A stretch of 64,000 nt of DNA from Limnanthes douglasii subsp. nivea (Eukaryota > Streptophyta > Magnoliopsida > Brassicales > Limnanthaceae), in contig JAUPFV010000001.1 of the NCBI GenBank assembly GCA_036936605.1, positions 79,007,910-79,071,909 on the forward strand, in the 5' to 3' direction. The notes below the pieces were generated by a model, which was not told where the DNA came from, did not search any database, and saw only the letters and a list, made by a program, of their open reading frames with translations. The position numbers and the translations under genes are program-made. Each line of letters opens with the position of its first letter. The first letter of the stretch is position 1. This document shows, one piece after another, positions 30,600 through 43,234 of the stretch.

Positions 30600-33303
30600 T
30601 TATTCCAAATACATTCGAAGGTGCTCAATATTCCAAGGGTGAGTTAAAACCCTGCCATCTTTGTCTTCCAACCAATAAGTCCCAGGCTTGATTCTTTCAA
30701 CCACAGTATACGGACCCTCCCATGTTGGGGCCAGCTTTCCGAAGAGCTTTTCCTTAGTATGCAAGAAGACCTTCCTTAATACTCTGTCCCCTGGTTGGAA
30801 ATCTCTTCTTTTAACTTTAGAAGCAAACCTGTTTCTCATCAAGCCCTGATAGTGTGCCACTCTTAGGCAGGCTTTAACCCGTCTTTCTTCTATTAAATCA
30901 AGTTGATTTCTGATGGCCATCTCATTAGCATGTCCGGAGAAGTTGTGAATATGAAAGGAAGGGAGTGTTTTCTCTATGGGAGCTACTGCATCCATTCCAT
31001 AGACTAAGGCAAAGGGAGACTCTTGTGTTGTAGCCCCAGGTGTTGTCCGGTAGGCCCACAAGACCTCTTGTAGATAACTAGGCCACTTCCCAGCAGCCCC
31101 TTCTAGATTCTTCCTTAACCCGGACAGTATAGTTCTGTTAGCCACTTCAACCTACCCATTGGCTTGTGGGTGGAAAGGTGAAGAAAAGCAGTGCTGTATA
31201 CCCCTTGAGGCACAGAAGCTTTCCATTTCTCTATTGTCAAACTGTGGCCCATTGTATGTTGTTATCTTCTGTGGGACACCGAATCTGCAACATATGTTGG
31301 ACAAAATGAATTTTATGACAGCTTTCGACGTTGTCCCTCCCAGGGGAGCTGCTTCTATCCACTTCGAGAAGTAGTCAATAGCCACAATTATAGTTTTACG
31401 CCCTCCGGACGCCACAGGGAGAGGCCCAACCAAGTCCAATCCCCATCGAGCAAAAGGGATGGGCTCAGAAATTGACTCCAAGGGAATGGCTGGTACATGA
31501 ATTTCATTGCTGTACCTCTGGCATGAGTCACTCAGAAGCTTGACCATTTTAGCCCCACAGATGTGGGCCAATTTCAACCCAGCTATAGCTGCTTCGTATT
31601 CGGACTCGTTATTAGACGCCCTGAAAGCAAAACAAATAGCTTGGTACATGCTGTCCCCATATGGGGAAGTGAGACATATTCCTTGCCCCACATCCCATGG
31701 TGCTAGACCCTCCGTCTGTTCGGACAATCCACACTTTCTTGTCTTTTGAATCAGTAGGTTGCTCTGAATCCCTATCGGAGTGGAATTCAACCAGAAAATC
31801 AGCCACAACTTGGGATTTTACTGCTGTTCGGGGGGCAAAGTCTATGTCGAAGTCCCCCAACTCCACTGACCACTTCGTCATTCTGCTTGAAATGTCTGCT
31901 TTTTGAAGGACATTCTTTAAAGGGAAAGATGTCCGGACGACGATAGGATGAGCCTGGAAGTAAGGCCTCATTTTTCTTGCAGTTATCACCAGAGCTAATG
32001 CCAGTTTTTCGAGTTTTAAGTAACGCCTCTCAGCATCAATCAAGCTTTTGCTGATGTAGTACACTGGGTAGGGACAACCATCGACCTCTCTTACTAACAC
32101 AGCACTGATGGCACATCTTGAAACAACCAGATACACAATAAGAGTCTCCCCGTCAACTGGTTTGAACAAAGTTTTAGGAGAGGAGAGATGTTTCTTGATT
32201 TCATTGAATGCCTCACCATACTGCGGGGTCCATTCGAACCCTTTTGCACCCTTCAAAGTTTGAAAGAATGGAGCACACCTGTCCGAAGACCTGGAGATGA
32301 ATCTGTTCAAGGCAGCTAATCTCCCCGTCAATTGTTGTACTTCTTTAATGTTTTGAGGGGGCTCCATCTGGAATAAGGCATTGAGTTGGTCCGGGTCGGG
32401 CTGTATTCCATGCTCACTTATGATATACCCTAAGAACTTCCCAGACTGCACTCCGAACACACACTTTTCAGGGTTTAGTTTTAAATTCACTTTTGCCAAG
32501 TTGGAAAAAGTTTCTTAAAGATCGGACAAGTGCAACTGCTCGTCCACGCTTTTCACCATCATATCGTCAATGTAAACCTCAATATTTCTTCCAATTTGAT
32601 CAGCAAATGCCTTATTGACTAACCTTTGATAAGTAGCCCCAACATTTTTCAAGCCAAAAGGCATCACCTTGTAGCAATGTAGACCCCTATCAGTGACAAA
32701 CGTGGTATGTTCTTGATCTTTTGGATCTACTTGGATCTGATTGTACCCGGAGAAGGCATCCATGAAGGAGAGCAGTTTGTTCCCAGAAGTAGAGTCTACT
32801 AGCTGATCTATCCGGGGAACTGGATACAAATCTTTTGGGCAAGCTCTATTAAGATCTGTGAAGTCAATGCACATGCGCCACTTGCCATTTTTCTTCTTTA
32901 CCACGACAGGATTTGCAGTCCACAAAGGATATTGAGATTCTTTAATATGCCCCATCTTTTTGAGTCTGTCAACCTCTTGTACTATTGCATCAGCCTTTTC
33001 TTTTGAGAAGGCTCTTCTTTTTTGAACCACTGGTGCCACATCTCTTCGGACAGATAGGTGATGGGATATCACCTCTGATGGAACTCCAGTAACATCAGCA
33101 TTGCACCAAGCAAAAACGTGCTGATGGTCTATCAAAAATTTCAACATCTCTTGTTTCAATATTGGTGGCATCTTGGACCCTATCTTGACACGTTTTCCTT
33201 CTTCCAAACAATGTGTTTCAACCTCTTCAATTGGGATCAATACTCCGGGGGTCTCCCTGGGGTCATCAATCTCACCCTCACCCCCAGAAAGGCCCTCAAA
33301 CTG
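30600..33303 (-). pseudogene. pol of element D: RT, RNase H, truncated aRNH, integrase
   Basis: In the gag frame after the stop at 33304-33306, RT reads KKKNGKWRMCIDFTDLNRAC with catalytic YIDDMM at 32557-32574; the A-rich run is in frame here, unlike in B and C. RNase H (SRCAISAVLV) and the start of aRNH (RTDGGSSTMG) follow. A 1-nt shift near 31700 changes frame. aRNH (NNESEYEAAIAGL, LLSDS) then joins directly to CQRYSNEIHVP, so the rest of aRNH and most of the integrase zinc region are deleted. The integrase core has DLVGPLPV, but its second catalytic Asp is Tyr (TTYNGPQF, codon 31254-31256). Stops are TAA at 32512-32514 and TAG at 31149-31151. The C-terminus ends HPWNIEHLRMYLE at 30600. 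Not functional. Confidence 0.9.
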
Positions 33304-33306
33304 TTA
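33298..33306 (-). promoter_or_regulatory. Candidate readthrough stop between protease and RT (element D)
   Basis: The minus strand reads TAA CAG TTT GAG at exactly the protease-RT junction, in the same frame on both sides. Five of six bases fit CARYYA; the last A is T. Confidence 0.4.
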
Positions 33307-35691
33307 TTGATCATTTATTCGGACTACCCCCAGCGTTCGTGGAGCCAAGGCAGTGGCATAGCATTCTCTTGCAACCTTTTGGCTGCTCCGGACAACCCCA
33401 ACCTGTCCCTGAACAGCATACTTTAGACACTGATGGACTGTCGAAGCCACTGCATGCATCCTAGAGAGCCAAGACCTCCCTAGAATAGCATTATAACAGG
33501 TGGGACAATCCACCACAATGAAGAGTATTCTAACCATTTTCTTGAAAGGGCCCCTGCCCAATAACACTTCTTCTTCAAACTCCCCGATCACATCGGCTGA
33601 GCTGCCCGTGAAACCTACGATCGATCTGTCTGACTTCTAAATCACAGCTGGATTTTTCATTTTCTTGTAAGTTGTTAGGAAAAGGATATTGGCAGAGCTT
33701 CCAGTATCCACCAGAATTCGCCTTATCTCATTGCCCCCTATAGATGCTCCTATGACAACAGCATCCTCATGAGGGCCAGCAATATCTCTCAAATCATCCT
33801 CATCAAAGACTATGAATGGGAATGAGTTTGGTGATTGATAAGATGTCATGCCCCCTTCTAGTTGGGAGGCTAAATTATGAACATGCCTCTTTCTTGAAGA
33901 AGCAGTAGGAGCAGTCATTGTGTCTCCTCCGAAAATCGTCAGTGACTCGAAGAATTTAACGAGCCCAGAGACCGTCCTAGAACACTCCTCTATAGCACCC
34001 ACCCTATTTCGTATTGGATCAGGATCCAAGTATTCAGATTCCACATCAAACCTTTCAACTATTACCATGGCCCCATCCGGGGCAGCATTACTTGGACCAA
34101 CCCGGTGAGTGTTGTCAGGCCTGTTGCCTCCCCTTCTTTTAACGTATGCACCCAACTTTCCCCTTTCAATCAAGTTTTGAACCTCTTGTTTCAATGCTAT
34201 GCAATCATCAGTGGTATGGCTAATATCATTGTGGTATTGACAAAAAGAGTTGTTACGATGCTCTCTGGGAGACTGTAAGGTTTCCGGTCTCCGGTAGTGT
34301 ACCTCATCTTTTGTTTTATCGAAAATGGTGGCCACGCTTTCTTTAAGTTCTGCGAAACACTCCGGTTGGACCCATGGCCCCCTTTTGTTTCTGGATTGTT
34401 GACTTTGAGCAGGAGCAGCTGGCTGAGACTGAGCTTTTGCCCTACCATGCCCCTGTCCGGTTTCTCTGGCTTTGTTCCCGGACTGGTTTTGATTTGGAGT
34501 TGGTGCCACCGGGGTGGATCTCACCTGTCTGTGCACCCTGGTTTTCTTTGTTTCATCAACGTTTATTTGCTTGCCAACTTGATTTAGCAATACCCCCCAG
34601 GTCATGGCCTTCTTTCTGGTCACCGAATCAGCCAGGTTTCCTGGGTTCAAACCTTGTCTTAGGGATGCTATTGCCACCTGTTCGAAGCAATCAGCCAACC
34701 CATTCTTTGTGTTCACAAAACGACTTATGTACTCCTTTAATGACTCATTTGGCTCCTGGGCACAATGGATTATTGTGTCTCCATTTCCCTTCAGCTCCTT
34801 ACTCCCCACAAACTGCCTTCGAAAGGCTACCCAAAACGTATCAAAATCTTTAATACAACCCTGAGGCAGGCTGTTGTACCATTTCAGAGCACTCCCCATA
34901 AAGGATTGGGAGAATGCCCTACAGAGTAGTTTATCATCATCATCAAAGTTCATCATGAAGTTCTTGAATTGCTCCAGATGATTGTCCGGATCAGTACTGC
35001 CATCGTACTTCTCCATCTTAGTACTGTCAAACCCCTTGGGGAGGTTTCCGGACAGGATTTTAGAAGACAGTGTGGACTGCATCCAATTCCTTCCACGACT
35101 GAACACGGTATCCTCATTAGGAGTTGCAAAGATACCTGGCTCATCGTGGAAAGCAAAGGGATCCATCAGCATCTTGTCCGTATACCTCCGGTGGTGAGAT
35201 GACCCCTTTCCAATATGCCTTTTCATTCTTCCATGGTGATCTCTTTTTCTCGAATATTTCTTAACCTGCTTTTGCTTTTTCTTGGTTCGACCCTCATCAC
35301 TGCTAGAGGACAAGGATTTTTCATTTCCCTCACTGTCCGAAGAGCTGCCCGAAGATTCTGAACTTGAGTCAGAGCTCTCCACAGGCTTGGACCGGTGAGA
35401 CTTTTTAGAACTAGCATGTGTCTTTTTGGTACTCACATGAGTTTTCGAAGCCTCAAACTCTCTAGGGTTGTCGGTGTGATGAACAACCGATGCCTTGGAT
35501 TTTTCTTTCACGCCCATTTTGGCCTTTTCAGCCCTCAGAGCTTCTATTTCAAGCTTTAACCTGTCGCGCTCTTGGACAGTATACTCATCGTTTTCTTCCA
35601 CCACTTCGAGCAAAGCTGGTGGAAGCTCTGGGTTGTCCGGATTCATACGGACAGAATTTCTTGGCAGGTTTTGAATGCTTGATTCAGGCAC
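33304..35691 (-). pseudogene. gag-protease of element D, one nonsense codon
   Basis: ATG at 35691, just inside the PBS. The N-terminal third is Ser/Lys-rich with a short coiled coil (ERDRLKLEIEALRAEKAKMG) and a long serine run. The Retrotrans_gag domain lies at about 34600-35060 (MEKYDGSTDPDNHLEQFKNF, LKWYNSLPQG). A CX2HX4HX4C zinc knuckle (CQYHNDISHTTDDC) lies near 34201-34242, and the protease motif ILVDTGSSAN near 33690-33720. A 684-codon ORF is closed by a TAG at 33637-33639, where B and C read through a normal codon; the frame then continues to the TAA at 33304-33306. Confidence 0.9.
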
Positions 35692-35700
35692 CTCTCTCCT

Positions 35701-35717
35701 CCCACTGTGGTCGCCAA
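35701..35717 (-). other. Primer-binding site of element D
   Basis: TTGGCGACCACAGTGGG on the minus strand, two bases inside the 5' LTR. It shares TTGGCG and GTGGGA with the B and C sites. Confidence 0.7.
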
Positions 35718-35719
35718 TT

Positions 35720-36180
35720 TGGTGTGGAAAATAATTACATGAGGGTAGGCTAGTAATTTTAAGTGTAGTTTCAAGGTGGTGTAAAGGTGTTTAATGGTGG
35801 TGTAAGGGCGTTTAACGGTGGAGAGATAATTAAGCAGCTTGGTAGCAGTTAAGTTTTATTACCCATAGTTAATGCTGGTGGTTGGGTATTTATAGTGTGA
35901 TGTTTGGGCCCTTATGGGCTTTCGGGTCATGTTTAATGGACCCGGGTCATGTTTAAAGACCCATGAGTTCTAAGCAGGAGGGTAGGTAGCTTAGTCAAGA
36001 AGTGTTTAGGTTTTTTAGTACTTTAGTCATAGTTCGAACAGCCTTAATGTTTACAGTGCTCAAAGTGATCTGTCTGATCCGAATGATCTGTCCGATTTAT
36101 GTGCTTGTAGCCTGTCCGGTATTCGGAGAGACTTAGGCTGATTTGCCCTTCCGGGGAGCATGCTGAATTGGGACTCATCA
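35720..36180 (-). repeat. 5' LTR of element D
   Basis: 461 bp, differing from 26397-26857 by about eleven substitutions. The TATA box (TATTTATAGTG on the plus strand) is kept near 35889. Confidence 0.95.
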
Positions 36181-36847
36181 TGCTTAGCTCTCAAAATGAT
36201 AAAGGAAATTCCTTATCAAATATACCAAGATAATGAAGAACAATTGGGAAAAGAATAGATAATAAAAGTTTTTTAGTATTTCAAATTGATTAGTCTTCAA
36301 ATAGAGACTCGAGTTCTTATTTATACTACATATAATATCCTTTCTACCAATCACTATATTACACGTGTTATAATGGTTTAACATACCCATATTTATACCA
36401 ACTGGCTGAGATTTTTTAACATACCCCTGTTTATACCAAAAACAACATTTCTTTTATGATTATTCCTTTTTTTTAAACTCGGATATTTTATGCACTTTTT
36501 TCACTAAAAATTTAGTGTGTTCATTCCTCACTTTCATCTTCAATTGTTTTAGAAATTGTTTTCTACACTAACGCTTCTTCCCTTTCATTTATATATCTAT
36601 TTGATTACTAAATCAAATGCAATTAGATAATATATGTTAAATAATTCTTCAAACAAATAACCCAAATTTATAGAAAAAAAATCATTTCATACTTTGTTAA
36701 AACTGGCATACTGATTTTACTTCTCCATCCTAAATAACCATTATCAAAAATATAAAGTAATTAACTTAAAATTCATGCTGATAATATTTTTTCTTTTACC
36801 CACAAATAGCTCCAAAAAAAAGAAAAAGATCTTCTACAGTACTAGAC
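36181..36847. other. No gene; AT-rich flank of element D
   Basis: It begins with the TGCTT duplication. ACACGTGT at about 36361-36368 contains a G-box roughly 480 bp before a possible ATG of the downstream remnant, further than in B-E, so it may be chance. TTTATACCAA occurs twice, near 36391 and 36431. No LTR boundary was recognised. Confidence 0.4.
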
Positions 36848-36943
36848 ATGGACCAACTCCCCCATGTAGATGAAGAAGAAAAACCTGAAGTTCCAGATGT
36901 ATATTTTAAATAATTTACCTGCAAACACAGGTCTGATGAAAAA

Positions 36944-39552
36944 CAATTGAGTTTGTAGACGTGACTACGGTTTCCGTGGTGACGTTGTTACTTGCCTTCT
37001 TATACCCGGTGAATTGTCTTATCAAGGTGAAGAAGAAACATGTTTATTTAATTTGTCATTTTACTATGGTATTTGATTCCCTCTTCCCAAATGTATTCAA
37101 GAATGTTTTCGACATATTCACATATGCCCAACTCAACTAGCTGCTAATAGATGGCGTACCATGCTCAGTGTGTTGCGTAGCTCAAAAATCTTGAAAATAC
37201 ATGTTCACCTTTAAGATTTTCTTACTAATGTTGACATTTTAAACATGCAAACACCCTTATCTATATTAAAAGTATCGAATATGAGAATATAATTTTCATC
37301 CTACCCACTTTTGTTCATTATTGGAAAGTTCCTTTATTTTTATAACAAAAAATTGGGAATACCGAAATGCCAATCGAAAATCTGGTCGAGTCAAAAGACA
37401 AAGGATGTATACACGTAAGATAAGATTTGTTTATTTTTATTTCCATATTCTCTTAGTTCACCTTGATGAATATGTTGTTATTATTGCAGATTATATCCAG
37501 TATCAAAAACTATTTAGAAAGGTTTACGATGATGTCAATGTAAATCATTTCCCAGGTTTACATGTTGCATCTTATTTGGTTTGGCTTTTGGATTTTCACT
37601 ATCTCTTTACAATTGAAAAAATTCTGATAGCTGGTGTTGGCCTATTGACGAGCTTAGTATGACGGTTGATGGGATGTGAAAAGAATAAACTGAAACTGGA
37701 GAATAAACTACCCCTCAAAAACATTGGAAGTGTAATTCTTCAACGTTCTATAACCAAGACAAAATCAGACTTGGCTTAAGAGTTCCCAGAAATAAAGTCC
37801 CAAATGATGTATATAGTACTTCTCCTAGAAAAAAATCTATCATAAAAATAAAACTAAACTTAGTACATGTATTGTAGATTTTGCTTGATCGAATAATAAT
37901 CTACCTATTTATCAAGACAAACCAATACCACCAGAAGGGCGTCTTAAAAAAAGAACGAACACTCATAAGGATGATGGGGGCCTCGTTAAACAATAAGGTC
38001 TGATTATCTCTGATATGAACTCTGTTGTTACTAGAAAAAAAATTTGAATTTGAGGAAGCCCCTTCGGACAACATATTTGCTCATAATATGTTTTCTATTA
38101 ACACTAATAAGAAACTTCCTACTTCCCATGATGTCCTTTCATACAACAATAGAAATTCCTCAATTTCTGGTCAAGATCTTGCTATCAAGATGAATCTTGT
38201 CATTCATGATAGTGCTCTTATTACTAAAAAAAATTCTTCAACCATCACCATTTGATCAACAAAAAGAGAACGAAAAATTTAGTGAACTCAATATACTTCT
38301 AAACCTTTTTAACCAAAAGAAAGGACAATATGCTACTTCTTCAGGTGATTCAAATCAAAACACCAATCCATATAACACTATCGTTGCTACTTCACCAACT
38401 ATTCAAACAACAACTTATGCAGATAACCAGTTAGCACTTCCTGTTGGTCTCATTCAATGACCTAGCTCTATAAGGGTTCCATGTCTAGTATTATTGATGA
38501 CGTTAACTTAATTTTTCCCTAATTTATCATATTACCGAAATATGAGTATAGGGAGTATCTTACAAAGACAACTTGAACTTCAAATAGAGGTGTGAATTTG
38601 TCATTATAGTTTCTTCAATCTATTATTGATAAATATTTTTTTTATCCATTGTTTACCTATCTTTTAGAGTTAACATAGCTCAATGATGCTTGCATATCGG
38701 TCAACGACCATGTCCGATATTGAGATATTGTAAAATCAAACCATGGCCTATGTTGTTTGGATCTATTAGAGAACTTACCGATGATTTAGAAAAAATCAAA
38801 AAAGACATTGAATTTTAAAACAACAAACTCACAAGCTATCAAAAGATAAACTTAAAAAAGGAAACTTGATTGTTAAACTAAACACCAAGAAAGATGCCCC
38901 GGTGAAAAGAAATACAGAGTTGACCTCTCAAAAATTAGAATTGGTTACTCAAACTATTGAGACTTACTTTAAATAACAAGCTAATTTCTCAAAATACTAT
39001 GATCAACAATAATTAGGTAAAGTCGACACTATTTCTACCAAGATTAATACTATGATCAACAATAATTAGGATACGAAATATGAATATGCAACTTTAAGAT
39101 ATGAAAATCCTACTTTGAAAGTTGATGTTACAAATCTTCAAGATAAGCTTACTAATATTGAAGCAAAAAAGGCTGAAGAAATTAAAAATGTTGTAGAAGA
39201 TGCAATAATAGTTATTGAGAAGAAAATCTTGGATGAAACTAAACTTACTATTTAGGAGGAAAAAAAACAAGTTTTGGTTGTGGCTGACAGTATGCTTAAA
39301 AAATACTATTATATAGATTTAGCAAAAGAACCCTAATGTTATTTTGGGTGACCTCAAGTTTAAAATATTTAAAGACGAACAAACTTTGTTTTTTAAGGAA
39401 TACGATATTGATGATGACCTAGCTGACAAATAAGTCAATGTTATTCGAGACCTCTGTACTATTTTTCAAAATGAAGATGGATTTGTCAATGTGAACCCAC
39501 CTCGTTCCAATAAAGTTGCTAATGAAAGAAATTCCCCTCCTCACATTGTATA
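36944..39552 (+). pseudogene. Remnant of a third, divergent Tat-type antisense gene
   Basis: A frame at 36944-37200 reads YGFRGDVVTCLLIPGELSYQ, FPLPKCIQECFRHIHICPTQ and LAANRWRTMLSVL. These align with the Transposase_28-like region of the B, C and D antisense genes (for example D: FPLDPEIVRYFHLVKLCPTQ). A later frame (about 37320) has FIFITKNWEYRNAN where D has FLFVSGSWENGKK. Further on there is a coiled-coil stretch (about 38760-39300, including LKVDVTNLQDKLTNIEAKKA) and a tail with DEQTLFFKEYDIDDDLA. It is AT-rich and broken by many stops. No gag or pol of the same element was recognised, so this may be the only surviving part of an old insertion. Confidence 0.55.
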
Positions 39553-39842
39553 ACTTAATAATGTTTCCTTTAAACTTTTTTATTTTGGTTTTGTTATACC
39601 CTTTAGATGTGATATGCATGTTTTGTAGTCTGACTTTAATATTTAATTACCCTTTGTTTCAATTTTACTTACTTTATTTTGGAAAAATATTTTCACTTGT
39701 ACTTTTATCGGGATGTGATATGCATGTTTTGTATTCTGACTTTAATATTTAATTACCTTTTGTTTCAATTTTACTTACTATATTTTGGAAACATATTTTC
39801 CCCGTACTTTTATTGTGGGGTTGGTGTGCATATTTGACTATT

Positions 39843-40205
39843 GAGTCAGGGCACAATATGGTCACTTGTATTCCCTAAAGATTTTTCAATTTTAGATTTG
39901 GTTGATTAACCAATTTCGTTGTTTTGAAATTTTGAGTTAGGGCAGAGTATGACCACTTGCGCTCTTAGTAGTCTTTTGATCCCATGATTGGTTTATTAAT
40001 CATTTTTGATATTTTGATATTTTAAGTCATGGCACAATACGACCACTTGCGTTCCTAATGGTTTTTCAACGTTAAGCTTGATTTATTAACCATTTTCACT
40101 ACTTTCACATTTTAATTCAGGGCATAGTATGGCCACTTGCGTTCGTAATGGTCTTTCGACCTTAGGTTTGGTTTATTAACCATTTTTGCTTACTTATCAA
40201 TATAT
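39843..40205. repeat. 90-91-bp tandem repeats, 4 copies
   Basis: Each unit has GAGTCAGGGCACAATATG, CCACTTGCGTTCCTAATGGT and TTTGGTTTATTAACCATTTT. Starts at 39843, 39934, 40024 and 40114 give periods of 91, 90 and 90. It follows the 3' end of the divergent antisense-gene remnant, the same place as the 91 bp arrays of B and C, but the sequence is unrelated by eye. Confidence 0.9.
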
Positions 40206-43200
40206 ACGAGCCCCTTTGTATAAATTTCTTGATTGCTTTATTGAATTTTATAACTGAAATAATTATCTTTAATTTCTATCTTCTTCTTTTTTAATATTTA
40301 TTGTACTAATGTTTTTTAACTTTTCCTTTAAGTTATTCTTTTCAAATATAAATAACATATTATCTTTTTCTAAAAAACTGTATTTTTAGTTATTTTAGGG
40401 CGCTTGGATAAACAATAATATATTTTTCAATTTTAAAACAAACTTTCTTATTTCGTTACTTTAACATGAAGACCACCGTCTTATCGTTATACTTGAATGG
40501 ATTTCCCTTGGTACAAGTTGTGATGATGCGAGAGGTAATTGAAAATTGTATTGCGTATGTGGCAAACCAAGAAAGATAAAAGATCTCATTATTTAATCCC
40601 ATCATATACAGACCTTCTCTAATTCTCGTTCCTGAAATATTTTTAATAATTACAGTGAGTTAAGGTTAAGTAGTGAGAACAAAGAAAAAAATTATAAAAG
40701 ATACTTATAACAGCATTAGAAGTTGAATCATAATCTCATATCAACATATATTAACTATGCTAATGACTGAAGATTCCCATACACAGAGTAGCTGATTAGG
40801 CGATAGACTAGATAAAGAAATCCTAAATTATAAATGTTTAATATAATATATAGATCTTCGTCGGGCTTATAGCTCATCCAAACATAACTTCACATAAATA
40901 ATTCCTATGTTTTATAAAAAGTTTAAAGGCCAAAAATAATATATGAGAGATGCATACTACACTCATATGAACGTCTTTACAATAGTCTATATATTTATTT
41001 GTTTTTATAATAGGACTTGGTAAGCCTACAACATTTTATTGATCAATATTGCTTCCAGTCCCTCAAAATATTATTCTGCAAGTTTTATTGTAGCTTTCAG
41101 CGTTGGTGTCAAATCGTCTCTGACCAAATTTGTCTTTGACGCGTAAGTGTTTTAATCAAATTTTATAAGTTTGTTTGATGTTTTTAGCTAATTCAGTGTA
41201 AATATAAAAAAAAAATTGTTCAAACACTTAGGTAGATCTTTAGTTTGTCTTTTCGGATTCCATCTTTTGGTGTTTAGATGAAATTTAACTGACATTTAGT
41301 TAACATTTTACTTTTTGAAATTCTATTTCGAATTGGTGCGACCGTTTGATTTGAGTTGATAAATTATGTTATGAATCAGGTTTTTTTCACTAAAAACTGA
41401 CTTTTTGTTAAAATGAGACCTTAAATTCTTGGTTGTGTAACTTCCTTCTTATCTACAACTATTTTCATGATATTTTACTGTTTTAGCTGCATATTTGATT
41501 TGTGCTTGTCTCATTATGAATTATCTGTGTTCAATTTTTTCCTCTTCATGACGTGTATGTTTCGTATTCTATTATAGTTTATATATATATAATGCTTTTG
41601 ATTTAGTAATTTCTTAATATTTAGGACACATTCATTTGTTTTATCTGAAAATGAAAAGTGTATTGTCATTATGTTTTAATCCTCATTTTTGTTCTCTATT
41701 TGTTCGGTAGTTATGTATTGCATATCGACCTTAAAAAAAGTCCTCGGCCTAGAAGAAAAAAAAGATATAGAAAGGTTTTTTACCTCGAAACAAAAAAAAT
41801 ATCCTCGACCTATAAAAAAAAGGTCCTCGTCCTGAGAAAAAAGGTTTTCGACCTAGTTTCAACACTTGTTGGTCTACATTTGAAATTTAGTATCCTGGAT
41901 CTGATGGATCTTCCAACACTAGTTGGTCATATTTAAAGCTTCCCGATGTCTTAATTTTTTTTGTATCTCTCTTTTATAACTACAAGTCCTTGGCCCTGGC
42001 ACTTTATATTTTGTTCTTGACTTTATCAATGTTAGTATGTTTTCATATTTTTTATCATGATATTGATTTTCCATGTAAAGTCAGGTACATGTAAAGTCCA
42101 AAGCAATTTCAAAACTAGTCATCCCGAATAATTTTTAATAATAACTAGAGGAGCTTCTCGATAAATTGAGTCCATGAGGAGTTGAACCTGAGACAATATT
42201 ACCAATAATAGTCATTTAAGCCACTGGGTTACAAATCAGATGATCACAAGAGTATAGACAAGATTATTCGACCCATACCATTTTAGACCATAGGGTTGGT
42301 TAAAGTCCGGAGCAGAGGTACAAATAAAATTTGAAGCAGCGGTAAAACTAGTCATGGTTCAAAAAATCTTTGTAGAACTAGAGGGGGTACTGATGAGGGT
42401 AGGATTTATTCGACCCGCAAGTCGAACCGATGAAATATTGAACCAATACTTACTTTATAATATAGACTCAACAAATGTGTAACATTGATGTTATTTTATG
42501 TAATAAGAAGTAAATATATTTTTACTTAGCAAATGAATGGAATGGATTAGTCTTAAATAGACTAATTGTGTATGCCCAAAGACTCACTACCATTATATTT
42601 CAAGTACCTTACATATTTATAAAAATGGGTGAAACATTTCGTGATTAGGATTTTATAATAGATTTCATTTTCTTGCATTTTGCCATCTGGCTAATTCCTT
42701 TCTACTCTATATATTTTTACTCATCAAGTATATTTTATGTATCCTAGTCCACAATGTTTGACTCGTGCAACACACTATGTAGAGCTATCTATGGAAAATT
42801 TTCAATCCTCCGGGGTATGCTCGGTTCATATGAATGAACAATATTTTTATTTAATGTAAGGCTTTATTTATACCCAAAAAAAATTCAGGATATTATTATC
42901 TTAACTTGAAAGAAAAATTCTCTTTTGTATGCCTAGATAACTATTATGATTTTTTCATTTCTTCATTATATAGTTTTTATTTTTAAAAATTTAACATAAC
43001 ATTTTATTTAACCTTCCATTTTATGCAAGGAAATTTTTATTCGACCTCCTATAAAATTTCATCGCCCAAGTTGTAATTTCATGGAAGTAACATAAATTCC
43101 AAAACTCTATTAACACATTCTAATTTTCGTCAATTTAGAGAATGAAATAAAATGTTTGGCTAAGTAATGTTCCAAAGGCTTTTTTAAAAACAATCGCAAT

Positions 43201-43234
43201 GTTTGGAAGAAAATCGCGCATCATGATTTGGTAC
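40206..43234. other. No gene recognised; AT-rich DNA before element C
   Basis: A 37-codon ORF at about 40467 ([19 protein letters not shown]) has no recognised relative. A region at 41730-41860 repeats CTCGACCTA with poly-A stretches. A tRNA-like minus-strand segment near 42178-42231 is listed separately. The last five bases (GGTAC, 43230-43234) are the left target duplication of element C. Confidence 0.5.
42178..42231 (-). mobile_element. Possible tRNA-derived SINE promoter remnant
   Basis: On the minus strand TAACCCAGTGGC (42220-42231) resembles RNA polymerase III box A and GGTTCAACTCC (42178-42188) resembles box B; they are 31 bp apart. This is the internal promoter layout of plant tRNA-derived SINEs. 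No tail or target duplication was identified, and the tRNA fold was not tested. Confidence 0.35.

Larger units (their letters stand above)
26397..36180 (-). mobile_element. Element D: full-length Tat-lineage LTR retrotransposon of a second family
   Basis: LTRs of 461 bp at 26397-26857 and 35720-36180 are flanked by an exact target duplication TGCTT (26392-26396 and 36181-36185). PBS next to the right LTR and PPT next to the left one show minus orientation. Order: 5' LTR, PBS, gag-protease, RT, RNase H, truncated aRNH joined to integrase, spacer, antisense gene (+), PPT, 3' LTR. Proteins align with those of B and C along their length but are clearly diverged, and the LTRs are unrelated by eye. 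A deletion removes the end of aRNH and the start of integrase. LTR divergence by eye is about 2.4%. Confidence 0.95.

Noticed and set aside
34296..34864. Plus-strand ORFs over the D gag region
   Set aside because: Shadows of the minus-strand gag reading frame; composition explained by complementarity.
36361..36368. ACACGTGT as promoter of the divergent antisense remnant
   Set aside because: No TATA box at the expected spacing and too far from a possible start; a chance hexamer cannot be excluded.
41658..41936. 92-codon ORF with Lys/Arg-rich repeats
   Set aside because: It arises from repeated CTCGACCTA plus poly-A stretches; no domain or plausible start context.
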